This document shows positions 25,977-34,289 of a DNA stretch of 64,000 nt, piece by piece. Under the pieces are notes generated by a model. The model searched no databases and was not told the DNA's origin. It worked only from the letters and a program-made list of their open reading frames with translations. Source of the stretch: Noviherbaspirillum humi (lineage in GTDB: Bacteria; Pseudomonadota; Gammaproteobacteria; Burkholderiales; Burkholderiaceae_D). The stretch covers positions 62,001-126,000 of the forward strand of contig NZ_FZOT01000003.1 in the NCBI RefSeq assembly GCF_900188095.1, written 5' to 3'. Numbering within the stretch: the stretch's first letter is position 1; every line of letters begins with the position of its first letter. The translations under genes and the position numbers were made by a program.

Positions 25977-28127
25977 ATGCACTACGCGCTATCACCCCGG
26001 ACCTTTTTCTTCAGCCATTATTTTTACACCGGCTTGCGCATCGCCACCGGCGTGGTGGGCATCGCCGTGACCGCGGCGCTCACCGCCGGCACGCAGACGG
26101 CAGTGCCGATCGCCTTCGGCGCGCTGTGCACCAGCCTGATGGACCTGCCCAGCCCGCTGCGGCACAAGTTCAACGAGATGCTGGCCAGCGTGCTGCTGTG
26201 CTCGGCGATCGCGCTGATCGTCAGCCTGTGCACGCCGCATCCCTGGTTGCTGACGGCGGCGGTCGGCATCATCAGCTTCATCGCCAGCATGCTGGTGGTC
26301 TACGGACGCAAGGCGATGCCGCTGCAGTTCGCCGCCCTCTTCACCATGCTGCTGATGGGCGAGGCGCCGGTGGATTTCAGCCGGGCGCTGCTGAGCTGCG
26401 TCCTGTTCTTCGTCGGCGGACTGGGCTACCTGCTGTATGCCATGGCGGTGTCCTGGAAGCTGCGCATCCGGATCCGGCAGCAGGTGCTGGCCGAATCGCT
26501 GTACGCGCTGGCGCGTTACATGGAGATCAAGGCTGTCTTTTACCGCGAGGACGCCGATCCGCAGCAGCAGTTCGCCAGGTTGGTGCAGCAGCAAGTGGTG
26601 CTGGCTGAAAAGCAGCAGGCGTCGCGCGACCTGATCCTGCGCGCGCATGCGGCGGAGGGCGGCGCGCTGGTACGGGTGCACTATGCGATGATCGACCTGT
26701 ACGAAACGGCGCTCGCCCTGCATACGGATTATGCGTCGCTGCGGCACCACTTCGCCGGGTCGGATGTCCTGCCGGCACTGGAAGCGCTCGCTTCCCGGCT
26801 GGCCGCTGACATCGAGTCGGTGGCCTATGCCATGGCCCGCGGCGGCCAGCCTCCCGTCCTGCAGGACTGCGAGCCGGAGATGCAGGTGCTGCGGCGCGCG
26901 CTGGACCGCTTCGCCACCGGCCCTGCGCCGGCTGACCGGGAAGCGCATGCGGTATTGCAGATCACGGTCGGAAAGGCGGGCGAACTGATCGCGTCGGTCG
27001 CGCGGCTGCATGGCGCCATGGCCGGCGGCTCGTCCCTTCCCCTCCCCTCCGGATCCATCCCGGCGCCGCTGCTGAGCGTCCAGCGCTACGAGCTGCGGAC
27101 CCTGTGGGCGGAAATGCGGATGGCATCGCCCACCTTCCGGTATGCGCTGCGGGTGGCGCTGGCCATCTCCTTCAGCCTGGCGGTGTCGCGACTGCTTCCC
27201 TATGCCGCGCACGGCTACTGGATCGCGCTCACCGTCGCCGTGGTGCTGAAGCCGAACTTCAGCCTGACCCGCCAGCGGCGCCGGGACCGGGTGCTCGGCA
27301 CGCTGATCGGTTGCGTGATCACCGCCATCGTGCTGCAGATTTTTCATTCGCCGCTGGCCTTGCTCGCCTGCCTGTTCGTGGCGACCGCCGCCGGCCCCAG
27401 TTTTCTCCACATCAAATATCGGTACACCGCGGTGGCTGCCACGGTGCAGGCATTGATCCTGATCGGCCTGACGACGCCGGCAGCGACGCAGGCGGTCTAC
27501 GAGCGGCTGGCGGATACCCTGGTCGGCGCCTTGATCGCGACTTTCTTCAGCTATGTGCTGCCGTCGTGGGAGGTCCAGAACCTGCCGCGGCTGGTGGCCC
27601 TGGTGCTGGCGGCGAACCGGTCCTATGTGTCGGCCTGCCGCCAGCTCCTGCTGCGGCAGGTGCCGGACGACGCCGAGTACCGGGTCAGCAGGAAGCGGTT
27701 CATGGACCGGATCGCCGGCTTGAGCGGCGCCATCCAGCGCATGGGCGAAGAGCCGGCGGACAAGCAGTACCGGGCGGCGGACCTGAATCGCTTCGTGGTC
27801 CGGAATTACCTGCTGGTCTCCCACTGCGCCGCCATCCGCCTGCTGCTGCAGCGCCATCCCGACCCTGCCGCAGACGGCGCGCTCGGCGATTTCCTTGCCC
27901 GGGTGTTCGGCGAGGTGGAAGCGGCGCTGGACGCGGCGCTGAAGGCTGTCGGCCCAGCCACCGCGTCGATGCCCGTTGCGGCGGATGCGCGCGAGGCCGC
28001 GCCGGCAGCGCCCCGGGACTGGCCTCAGGCCGCGCTGCTGCAGCGCCGCTCCGCGCTGCTGAAACGCGACGCCGGCGAAATATCCGCCCTGGTGAAGGCC
28101 ATGGAATTGCACCAGGCGCCCGGTTGA
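25977..28127 (+). CDS. FUSC-family inner-membrane protein (YccS/YhfK-like)
   Basis: 716 residues with two blocks of about six helices (about 20-160 and 385-530), each followed by a soluble helical region: the duplicated layout of the fusaric-acid-resistance/YccS family. The second block shows HGYWIALTVAVVLKPNFSLT and RRRDRVLGTLIGC, typical family motifs. Related proteins move aromatic acids or are linked to efflux; no periplasmic adaptor or outer-membrane partner gene is adjacent, so the substrate stays unknown. Start has no strong ribosome site. Confidence 0.88.
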   Translation: MHYALSPRTFFFSHYFYTGLRIATGVVGIAVTAALTAGTQTAVPIAFGALCTSLMDLPSPLRHKFNEMLASVLLCSAIALIVSLCTPHPWLLTAAVGIISFIASMLVVYGRKAMPLQFAALFTMLLMGEAPVDFSRALLSCVLFFVGGLGYLLYAMAVSWKLRIRIRQQVLAESLYALARYMEIKAVFYREDADPQQQFARLVQQQVVLAEKQQASRDLILRAHAAEGGALVRVHYAMIDLYETALALHTDYASLRHHFAGSDVLPALEALASRLAADIESVAYAMARGGQPPVLQDCEPEMQVLRRALDRFATGPAPADREAHAVLQITVGKAGELIASVARLHGAMAGGSSLPLPSGSIPAPLLSVQRYELRTLWAEMRMASPTFRYALRVALAISFSLAVSRLLPYAAHGYWIALTVAVVLKPNFSLTRQRRRDRVLGTLIGCVITAIVLQIFHSPLALLACLFVATAAGPSFLHIKYRYTAVAATVQALILIGLTTPAATQAVYERLADTLVGALIATFFSYVLPSWEVQNLPRLVALVLAANRSYVSACRQLLLRQVPDDAEYRVSRKRFMDRIAGLSGAIQRMGEEPADKQYRAADLNRFVVRNYLLVSHCAAIRLLLQRHPDPAADGALGDFLARVFGEVEAALDAALKAVGPATASMPVAADAREAAPAAPRDWPQAALLQRRSALLKRDAGEISALVKAMELHQAPG

Positions 28128-28433
28128 TGCACGCCGCTGCCGGCAGGCCGGTGCATGCGGCCGGCCGCGGGAATGGCTGCTGAAACGCGACCCTGCGCAG
28201 CGGATCGCATTGCCTATTCTCCGTGCCGCCGGATCGCGCTCGGCGCTTGCGCGCCGCGGATCATCGAAATGCCAATCGCGATGCAAATCCGAAAGAATGG
28301 GCAGGCGCATGATGCAGCCTTCCGCGCCGCCGGCCCGGCTGCCGATCCAGCCATGAACACGGCATTGCGGCCGGCAGTTTCCGTGAAATTGACTATACTG
28401 GGTTTACGCATCAGCGGCACCGAGGAGGTGGCC
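28128..28433. other. Intergenic region, no gene seen
   Basis: 306 bases between the FUSC gene and a small membrane protein gene. A TATACT hexamer at 28394-28399 may be a -10 element for the downstream gene, but no -35 at proper spacing was found. The open frame running through here is an upstream extension without a ribosome site. Confidence 0.4.
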
Positions 28434-28940
28434 ATGCGACATCGTCTCTATTACCTTCTGCCGGACATGGCGAGTGCGCGGCGCGTGCTCGACGACATGC
28501 TCCTGAACCGGGTGGAGGTGCGCTATCTCCACTTCATCAGCCATCGGGAAGAACTGGGGCCCGACCTGCCCGAGGCGAGCTTCCTTTACAAGACCGACGT
28601 GGTGCACGGCGCCCAGGCCGGCATGCTGGTCGGCGCTGTGCTCGGCGTGGTGCTCGCCGCCGCCGCTGCCAGCTATTTTTCGCCCGAATCGCCGGCGCCG
28701 CTGGCAATCCTGATCACGCTGGTCTGCACCCTGTTCGGCGCCTGGTCGGCCAGCATGGTGGCAGCGGCCTTGCCGAATTCCCGGCTCAAGGCCTTCTATC
28801 CCGACCTCGAACGAGGACGCATACTGCTGATCGCCGACGTGCCCGCGCGCCGGGTGGCCGACATCGAGAAGACGATGGCGGAGCGGCACCCCGACATCCG
28901 TTTCGGCGGCGAAGCGCCGGAAGTGCCCGTCTTTCCCTGA
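28434..28940 (+). CDS. Small membrane protein with glycine-zipper-like helices
   Basis: 168 residues starting at an ATG with a strong GGAGG site. N-terminal 60 residues are a soluble alpha/beta piece (MRHRLYYLLPDMASARRVLD), then two helices (QAGMLVGAVLGVVLAAAAAS and APLAILITLVCTLFGAWSAS), then a second soluble piece with LIADVPARRVADIEKTM. The arrangement resembles DUF1269-type membrane proteins in which a ferredoxin-like domain is interrupted by a helical hairpin. Function unknown. A second small membrane protein follows after 48 bases, probably on the same transcript. Confidence 0.75.
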   Translation: MRHRLYYLLPDMASARRVLDDMLLNRVEVRYLHFISHREELGPDLPEASFLYKTDVVHGAQAGMLVGAVLGVVLAAAAASYFSPESPAPLAILITLVCTLFGAWSASMVAAALPNSRLKAFYPDLERGRILLIADVPARRVADIEKTMAERHPDIRFGGEAPEVPVFP

Positions 28941-28988
28941 CATGCAGGCCGGAAGCGCCATCCCGTCCGGCCCGCGGAGGACAGCGAC

Positions 28989-29501
28989 ATGGAACATCAC
29001 CTGAAACTCTATCGGTGGTCGCCGACCGGGCTCGACTGGCCGGCGGCGATCGTTGCCGGCCTCGTCGGCGGCGCCACCCTGATGGTCATGGAATTGTTGT
29101 GGCTGGCCACCAGCGCGACGGATTCGCCCTGGGCGATTTCCGACATGATCGCTGCCATCGTGCTCGGGCCGGACGTGCTGCATGCCGCCGGCTTCGACTG
29201 GCGCATCGCGGCAACCGCGCTGATCACCCACTATGCGCTCGGCATCCTGTTCGCGCTCGTGCTGGCAGCCCTCTTTCTAGCCTTGCATCTCCATGAAAAC
29301 CCGAGCCTGATGCTGCTTGCCGGCGCCGTCTTCGGCGCGTTGCTATACGGCTTCAACTTCTATGTGATGGTGCGCGCATTCCCGTGGTTCGCGGAATTGA
29401 GGAGCGGCACCGCGTTCATTGCCCACATCATTTTCGGCATGGTGACGGGCGCGATGTATCTCTACCTGCAGCAGCACAGCCGGCTGAGATCGATCGCTTG
29501 A
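28989..29501 (+). CDS. Hypothetical four-helix membrane protein
   Basis: 170 residues, not assigned to a family. Four hydrophobic segments: AAIVAGLVGGATLMVMELLW, ITHYALGILFALVLAALFLA, LMLLAGAVFGALLYGFNFYV and AHIIFGMVTGAMYLYL. Starts after GGAGG in the short gap behind the preceding membrane protein, suggesting co-transcription. No catalytic motif visible. Confidence 0.75.
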   Translation: MEHHLKLYRWSPTGLDWPAAIVAGLVGGATLMVMELLWLATSATDSPWAISDMIAAIVLGPDVLHAAGFDWRIAATALITHYALGILFALVLAALFLALHLHENPSLMLLAGAVFGALLYGFNFYVMVRAFPWFAELRSGTAFIAHIIFGMVTGAMYLYLQQHSRLRSIA

Positions 29502-29655
29502 GCGGGTGGCTCGCCGCTGCGGAACCGACGCGGCCCCGCAGCGGCGCGGCATGCTTGCGGATTGCCCCAGAGCCTGAAATTCCATGGTCCGGTTTCCACC
29601 TTGACCATGGAATGCCCGTTGCCTGGCGCCATCGGTGCAGCATGTCTTCTTGATA

Positions 29656-29842
29656 CCGCCGTCACCGGAGCGCCACAGGAAGCCGGATAAGCGTTGACGC
29701 CGATGGCGGGATGAGGTCTACTCCTGTTTCCCACAGGAATCTCTTTTCGACGGATTGCTGTGGCATCAACTAGAAAGCTCCCGGCTACATGAAGGCCGGA
29801 CCTGCCACCCCGGGCGCCGCAAGGTCCTCGGGGTTTTTCTTT
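29656..29842 (+). ncRNA. Candidate structured RNA with rho-independent terminator
   Basis: The gap before the Ca2+/H+ antiporter gene holds a chain of stems: CCGCC/GGCGG (29656-29660, 29705-29709) closing two inner stems (CCGG pair 29665/29683; GCG-TTGA-CGC 29691-29700); then two mutually exclusive hairpins, TCCTG/CAGGA (29722-29738) or CCACAG/CTGTGG (29731-29763, extended by AATC/GATT); CCGGC/GCCGG (29781-29799); and CCCCG/CGGGG (29808-29833) followed by TTTTTCTTT. A promoter TTGACG-17-TCTACT (29694-29722) could give an RNA of about 114 bases. Either a small RNA or a 5' leader controlling the antiporter. Confidence 0.42.
29808..29842 (+). terminator. Rho-independent terminator
   Basis: CCCCG (29808-29812) pairs with CGGGG (29829-29833), followed at once by TTTTTCTTT. 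It lies over 300 bases after the nearest upstream gene end and 218 bases before the next start, so it must end a separate or leader RNA. Confidence 0.65.
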
Positions 29843-30028
29843 GCCGGCTCCCAAGAGTTCGACGGGCCTGCCGCCGGTTCCGACCGGCGCAGTGATCGTC
29901 GACGCTTCCGAACCATGCGCTGCCACACTGCCGCCCCTTTTCGGTTCTCGACTGGCCGGTGCGCCGCGGCTTCTTGCAGGAGGCATGGTCGGATCACTAT
30001 TGGCGAGCCGAAGCCCGTTTGTTGCTAA

Positions 30029-30055
30029 GATGCGTTGTCTCTGGCACAACGCATC
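30029..30055 (+). promoter_or_regulatory. Hairpin or operator covering the antiporter ribosome site
   Basis: GATGCGTTGT (30029-30038) and ACAACGCATC (30046-30055) are exact reverse complements with a 7-base loop, ending four bases before the ATG at 30060. As RNA it would occupy the ribosome-binding region, where no Shine-Dalgarno is otherwise seen; as DNA it could be an operator. Confidence 0.55.
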
Positions 30056-30059
30056 GTTC

Positions 30060-31154
30060 ATGAAACTTTCCTCCACCCTGCCCGCCTGGTCGATCGCCGC
30101 GCCGGCGCTTGCCTGGATACTGCTCGCGCTTTCCTTTCTGGGGGTGGGCGATGCGCTTGGCGTCGCCTTTACCTTCATCCTGGCGGCCGGGCTTTTTGCC
30201 GGCGTCATCGCTTCGGTATTTCATGCCGAGGTGGTTGCCCATCGCGTCGGAGAGCCCTACGGAACGCTGGTGCTGGCGGTGGCGGTCACGGCGATCGAAG
30301 TTGCGCTCATCGTCGCGCTGATGATTTCCGGGGGTGAGCAGGCGGCCGGGCTGGCGCGCGACACGGTGTTCGCCGCGGTCATGATCATTCTGAACGGCAT
30401 GGTCGGCTTGTGCCTGCTGGCAGGCGGACAGCGCCACGGCGAGCAGACCTTCAGCCTGTACGGCGTATCGGCATCCCTCGCCACGCTGGCGGCGATCGCC
30501 GTGCTGACGATGGTGCTGCCGAATTACACGACGACGACGCCGGGGCCGGTCTACAGCCGCAGCCAACTGGCCTTCATCGCCGTGGTCTCGCTGGTCCTAT
30601 ACGGCACCTTCGTCCTGGTGCAGACGGTGCGCCACCGCGAGTACTTCCTGCCGGCTTCCAACGCAGCCGACGATGAGGCCCATGCCGAGCCGCCGCCGGC
30701 GCGGATGGCGGCCATCAGCGCGGCGCTGCTGCTGGCCTGCCTCATCGCCGTCGTGCTGCTCGCGAAGTCCTTGTCTCCCGCGCTGGAAGCGGCCGTGGCC
30801 CGCATCGGCGCGCCCGAGGCCCTGGTCGGCATCATCATCGCCATCGTGGTCCTGCTGCCGGAGAGCATCGCCGCCTATCAGGCGGCCCGCGCCAACCGCC
30901 TGCAGACCAGCCTGAACCTCGCGCTGGGTTCGGCCCTGGCCAGCATCGGGCTGACCATTCCCACGGTCGCCATCGTCTCGCTGGCCACCGGCTGGACGCT
31001 CTCGCTCGGCATCGACGTCAAGTCCACCGTCCTGCTGGTGCTGTCCATCATCGTCGCCACGCTGTCGCTCGGCACGGGACGCACCACCGTCATGCAGGGA
31101 GCGGTCCATCTCGTCATCTTCGCGGTCTATCTGTTCACCACCATCGTTCCCTGA
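30060..31154 (+). CDS. chaA: Ca2+/H+ antiporter, ChaA-like (CaCA superfamily)
   Basis: 364 residues, about 11 membrane helices with the two inverted alpha-repeats of cation exchangers: VAVTAIEVALIVALMISG (about 82-99) and VVLLPESIAAYQAARANRLQ followed by SLNLALGSALASIGLTIPTV; the Glu in each repeat is the expected ion ligand. An acidic-basic loop (SNAADDEAHAEPP) separates the halves. Exports Ca2+ (and perhaps Na+ or K+) against H+ in the inner membrane. ATG 30060 gives family length; ATG 30030 is in frame but inside a 10-bp hairpin. A structured RNA region and terminator lie upstream. Confidence 0.85.
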   Translation: MKLSSTLPAWSIAAPALAWILLALSFLGVGDALGVAFTFILAAGLFAGVIASVFHAEVVAHRVGEPYGTLVLAVAVTAIEVALIVALMISGGEQAAGLARDTVFAAVMIILNGMVGLCLLAGGQRHGEQTFSLYGVSASLATLAAIAVLTMVLPNYTTTTPGPVYSRSQLAFIAVVSLVLYGTFVLVQTVRHREYFLPASNAADDEAHAEPPPARMAAISAALLLACLIAVVLLAKSLSPALEAAVARIGAPEALVGIIIAIVVLLPESIAAYQAARANRLQTSLNLALGSALASIGLTIPTVAIVSLATGWTLSLGIDVKSTVLLVLSIIVATLSLGTGRTTVMQGAVHLVIFAVYLFTTIVP

Positions 31155-31420
31155 CAGGCAATCGCCGAAGACCCCGGCCGTCTCCCTGGCCCGTTTATGC
31201 TGACAGCCCCTTGAACGAGAGGGCGAGCGCGGCTGCGACTCAGGCCCATCCAGTTCCGCATTCGTGAGAAGCCTTATTCCCGTCGATTTCCTTGCGTGCG
31301 GTTTGCTTCATCCGCATGACCTATGCCACGTTTCGAAATCGGGCGTCTGCCAGTAACGTTAGGCATTTGTATGGTCGGGGACTCATCTCGACCAACTTCT
31401 CCGGGAGAGGATTCAAGCGT

Positions 31421-33256
31421 ATGCGATTACAACGCTTTGCAAACCATTGGATCAAGCACGTTTGCCTTGGCATATGCGCAATTGCATTGACGGCGCTCGC
31501 CGCGTGCGGTGGCGGTGGCGGTGGTGAAAGCGCGGGCAGCGTTGCGAGTGCGCTTCCGCCAGCCGAGGCGCCGGCGCCGACCTTGACCCTGGGCATGAAG
31601 GAAGTGTGCTTGTCCTGGGCGGCGGTCAGCGGCGCCACGGCGTACCAGCTGCTGGAAAGCGCCGATGGCATCTCGCCGTTCGCGCCGGTGGGCGACCCTT
31701 TCACCGGCACGAGCGTGAATCACCCGATTGCGCTGTACCAGCGGGTCAATGCGCGCTACAAGGTAAAGGCCTGCAATGCGGCTGGCTGCACTGAATCGGC
31801 CGTGAAGCCATTGAGCGGTTCGCTGGCCGAAGCAGTAGGCTACTTCAAGGCCTCCAATACGAATGGCGGGGCATCCTTTGGCTCTTCGATTGCGCTGTCG
31901 TCGGACGGCGCGACGCTGGCGGTTGGTTCGCCATTCGAGAATAGCAGCGCCACCGGCGTCAATGGCGACCAGGCGGATGCGGGAGCCGTAAATAGCGGCG
32001 CCGTCTATGTGTTCACGAAAGCCAATGGTGAATGGCGCCAGCAGGCTTATGTGAAGGCCTCGAACACGGGAACTTCGGATTATTTCGGCACCACGGTCGC
32101 ACTGTCCGCGGACGGCAGCACATTGGCAGTGGGCGCCTATCAGGAAAGCAGCGCAGCCGCTGGAATCAATGGCGACCAAGCCAGCAACAGCGCGTTTTCC
32201 AGCGGCGCCGTCTATGTGTTCAGCCGGAGTGGCAACACATGGAGCCAACAAGCGTATGTCAAGGCATCCAATGCCGAAACCGGCGACGGTTTCGGCATTT
32301 CGGTTTCCCTTTCCGGTGATGGCAATACGTTGGCCGTAGGCGCGCTCGATGAAGACAGTGCGGCCACGGGCATCAATGGCGACCAGAGCAGCAACGGCGC
32401 TTCGGGCAGCGGCGCGGTATATGTGTTTGGCCGAAGCGGCAATGCGTGGAGTCAGCAGGCCTATATCAAAGCGTCCAATTCCGAAGCGGGCGACGCCTTC
32501 GGCAGGTCGGTCGCCCTTTCCGCCGACGGCAATACCCTGGCAGTCGGTGCTGATTTCGAAGACAGCGCCGCCACCGGCATCAACGGGGACCAATTGGACA
32601 ATAGCGCTGCCAGCAGTGGTGCGGCTTACGTGTTCATTCGCAGCGGCAATTCATGGAGCCAGCAAGCCTATCTCAAAGCTTCCAACACAGGCGCCAATGC
32701 CAGGTTCGGCATATCGCTGGCGCTGTCCGCGGACGGCGATACGCTGGCGGCGGGCGCGTTCTCGGAAGGCAGCGCAGCCACGGGCATCGACGGCGATCAG
32801 AACAGCAATGGCGCGCCGAACAGCGGCGCGGTGTATGTCTTCATCCGCAGCGGAGGCGTCTGGAGCCAACAGGCGTACGTCAAGGCTTCGAATACAGGAG
32901 CGGGCGAAAACTTCGGCTATGCCATTTCAATTTCTGGAGATGGAAATACGCTGGCCGTGGGAGCCGAGGGAGAAAGAAGCGCAGCCATCGGCTTGAATGG
33001 TAATCAAGCCGACGACACGCTTGGCAACAATGGCGCGGTGTATGTGTACACGCGCAAGGGCGCCACATGGACACAGCAGGCATACATCAAGCCAAGCGCA
33101 TCGTCGGCAAACAATTTCTTCGGCACGCCTCCGGCGCTGTCGGGAGATGGGAAGACACTCGCGGTAGGCGCCTCGGGCGACGGCAGTGATGCCTCGGGCA
33201 TTGGCGGCGCACGGAACAGCAATGCGCCTTTTAGCGGAGCGGTCTATCTATATTGA
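31421..33256 (+). CDS. Lipoprotein: Fn3-like domain plus seven FG-GAP repeats (beta-propeller)
   Basis: 611 residues. Signal peptide ends in the lipobox LTALAAC followed by a Gly-rich linker. Residues about 45-140 resemble a fibronectin type III domain (CLSWAAVSGATAYQLLESAD, then YKVKACNAAGCTES). Seven tandem repeats follow, each with FGxSxALSxDGxTLAVGA, a loop GINGDQ and SGAVYVF, matching FG-GAP/integrin-alpha blades; seven blades make a closed propeller. GGGAGAGG lies before the ATG at 31421. Probably anchored to the outer membrane and involved in surface binding. Each repeat is exactly 69 codons. Confidence 0.88.
   Translation: MRLQRFANHWIKHVCLGICAIALTALAACGGGGGGESAGSVASALPPAEAPAPTLTLGMKEVCLSWAAVSGATAYQLLESADGISPFAPVGDPFTGTSVNHPIALYQRVNARYKVKACNAAGCTESAVKPLSGSLAEAVGYFKASNTNGGASFGSSIALSSDGATLAVGSPFENSSATGVNGDQADAGAVNSGAVYVFTKANGEWRQQAYVKASNTGTSDYFGTTVALSADGSTLAVGAYQESSAAAGINGDQASNSAFSSGAVYVFSRSGNTWSQQAYVKASNAETGDGFGISVSLSGDGNTLAVGALDEDSAATGINGDQSSNGASGSGAVYVFGRSGNAWSQQAYIKASNSEAGDAFGRSVALSADGNTLAVGADFEDSAATGINGDQLDNSAASSGAAYVFIRSGNSWSQQAYLKASNTGANARFGISLALSADGDTLAAGAFSEGSAATGIDGDQNSNGAPNSGAVYVFIRSGGVWSQQAYVKASNTGAGENFGYAISISGDGNTLAVGAEGERSAAIGLNGNQADDTLGNNGAVYVYTRKGATWTQQAYIKPSASSANNFFGTPPALSGDGKTLAVGASGDGSDASGIGGARNSNAPFSGAVYLY
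31844..33256 (+). repeat. Seven in-frame tandem 207-bp repeats
   Basis: The codon before the KAS/KPS motif starts at 31844, 32051, 32258, 32465, 32672, 32879 and 33086: six full units of exactly 207 bp and a last unit of about 171 bp running to the stop. No indel disturbs the spacing although many bases differ, so copies have diverged by substitution under strict length selection. Confidence 0.9.
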
Positions 33257-33406
33257 GCCGGCTGTTTTTCCCGGACCCGGAATTCGCGTGAGAATGAATC
33301 GAGTAAAACCCCATTTCGATTTCGATACCGCCTCCAAAATTCCGGGCATGCCGGCCGGCCGCTCAGGCGGTTCATTGCGTGCTATGGCTACGGGAGCCGG
33401 TTTCGA

Positions 33407-34231
33407 CTAGGCTCCGAGGAATCGTTTCAGAAAACCTGACACCAGGCGCAGGATTTCCTCGGGCCGTTCCCGATGCGGCACATGGTAGGCGCCCGCGATG
33501 ATTTCGGCGCGGGCGGGTCCTCCGCTCAGCCGCGCGATCATCTCGGGGTGGCGGTTCGATCCGTACTCGTCATGCTCGCCATGGAGCGCCAGCACCGGAC
33601 ACATCACCGCCGGCAGCACGTCGGCGATCGACCATGAGGCAAACGCCGGACTGAGCCAGGTCTCGGTCCAGGCATCCACCACCCATCGCGCCTTGTCGCC
33701 GTGGTATCTCCGCAGCCGGTCCAGCTGCCTTTCATCCTTGAATTGCTCCCGTGCGGCGGCGATATTGCGCAGCGTCTGGTCTTCCGCGAAAGCCTGCGCC
33801 GATTCGGTGATCAATGCGAGGCAGGCCGGACCGAAATCGACCGCGCAATGCACCGCCATGCCGCCGCCGACGCTGTGGCCGAAGGCGATGAAGCGGTCGA
33901 AGCCGAAATGCGCCTTGACCGCGGGGAAATAGGTCTTCGCCTCGTCGGCGACGAAGCCGACTGCGGGCAGGTCTGCGCGCGGATCGGATTTGCCGAAGCC
34001 CAGCCGGTCGTAGGCGATCACGGTTCTCCCCGCCGCCGCGGCGAGCTGGGCCGGAAATTCGCGCCACAGGTCGACGCAGCCCAGGGAGTCATGCAGCAGG
34101 ACGATGGGCGCCCGTTCCGAGGGATGGCCAAGTTGGCCTGGCGGATGCCAGGCGCGGGCGAAGAGTCGGCCCCGGGGATGTTCGACCCAGGCATCGGAGA
34201 TTTGCAGACTGTCGGCGTTGAAGTTGGACAT
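33407..34231 (-). CDS. Alpha/beta hydrolase
   Basis: 274 residues from ATG 34231; the frame is open 32 codons further but without family resemblance. VLLHDSLGCVDLW (oxyanion region), GHSVGGGMA (nucleophile Ser), GEHDEYG (acid Asp) and AYHVPHRERP (catalytic His) give a full triad. Cytoplasmic; may cleave an ester or a lactone. Lies 58 bases downstream of the LacI-type regulator gene on the same strand, so they may share a transcript, and a role in opening a sugar lactone for the divergent sugar-acid operon is a reasonable guess but unproven. Confidence 0.88.
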   Translation of the reverse strand: MSNFNADSLQISDAWVEHPRGRLFARAWHPPGQLGHPSERAPIVLLHDSLGCVDLWREFPAQLAAAAGRTVIAYDRLGFGKSDPRADLPAVGFVADEAKTYFPAVKAHFGFDRFIAFGHSVGGGMAVHCAVDFGPACLALITESAQAFAEDQTLRNIAAAREQFKDERQLDRLRRYHGDKARWVVDAWTETWLSPAFASWSIADVLPAVMCPVLALHGEHDEYGSNRHPEMIARLSGGPARAEIIAGAYHVPHRERPEEILRLVSGFLKRFLGA

Positions 34232-34289
34232 GGAAGATGGATGGGTTGCTTGGTCAATCAATGCGCGGAAATTCGCCCTTGCCGAATCC

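Noticed and set aside
25992-28310. Leftward open frame of 772 codons opposite the FUSC gene
   Set aside because: Mirror of a well-formed membrane protein gene; no ribosome site or recognisable domain.
28389-28399. TTGACT/TATACT as a promoter for the small membrane protein
   Set aside because: The hexamers overlap and no -35/-10 pair with 16-18 base spacing can be made.
29656-29722. Mn2+ riboswitch (yybP-ykoY class) before the antiporter
   Set aside because: The conserved GGGGAGUA-like loop of that class is not found, so the RNA was left unclassified.
31844-33256. Regular repeats considered as a CRISPR array
   Set aside because: Units are 207 bp, in frame, coding and divergent; no short identical repeats or unique spacers.
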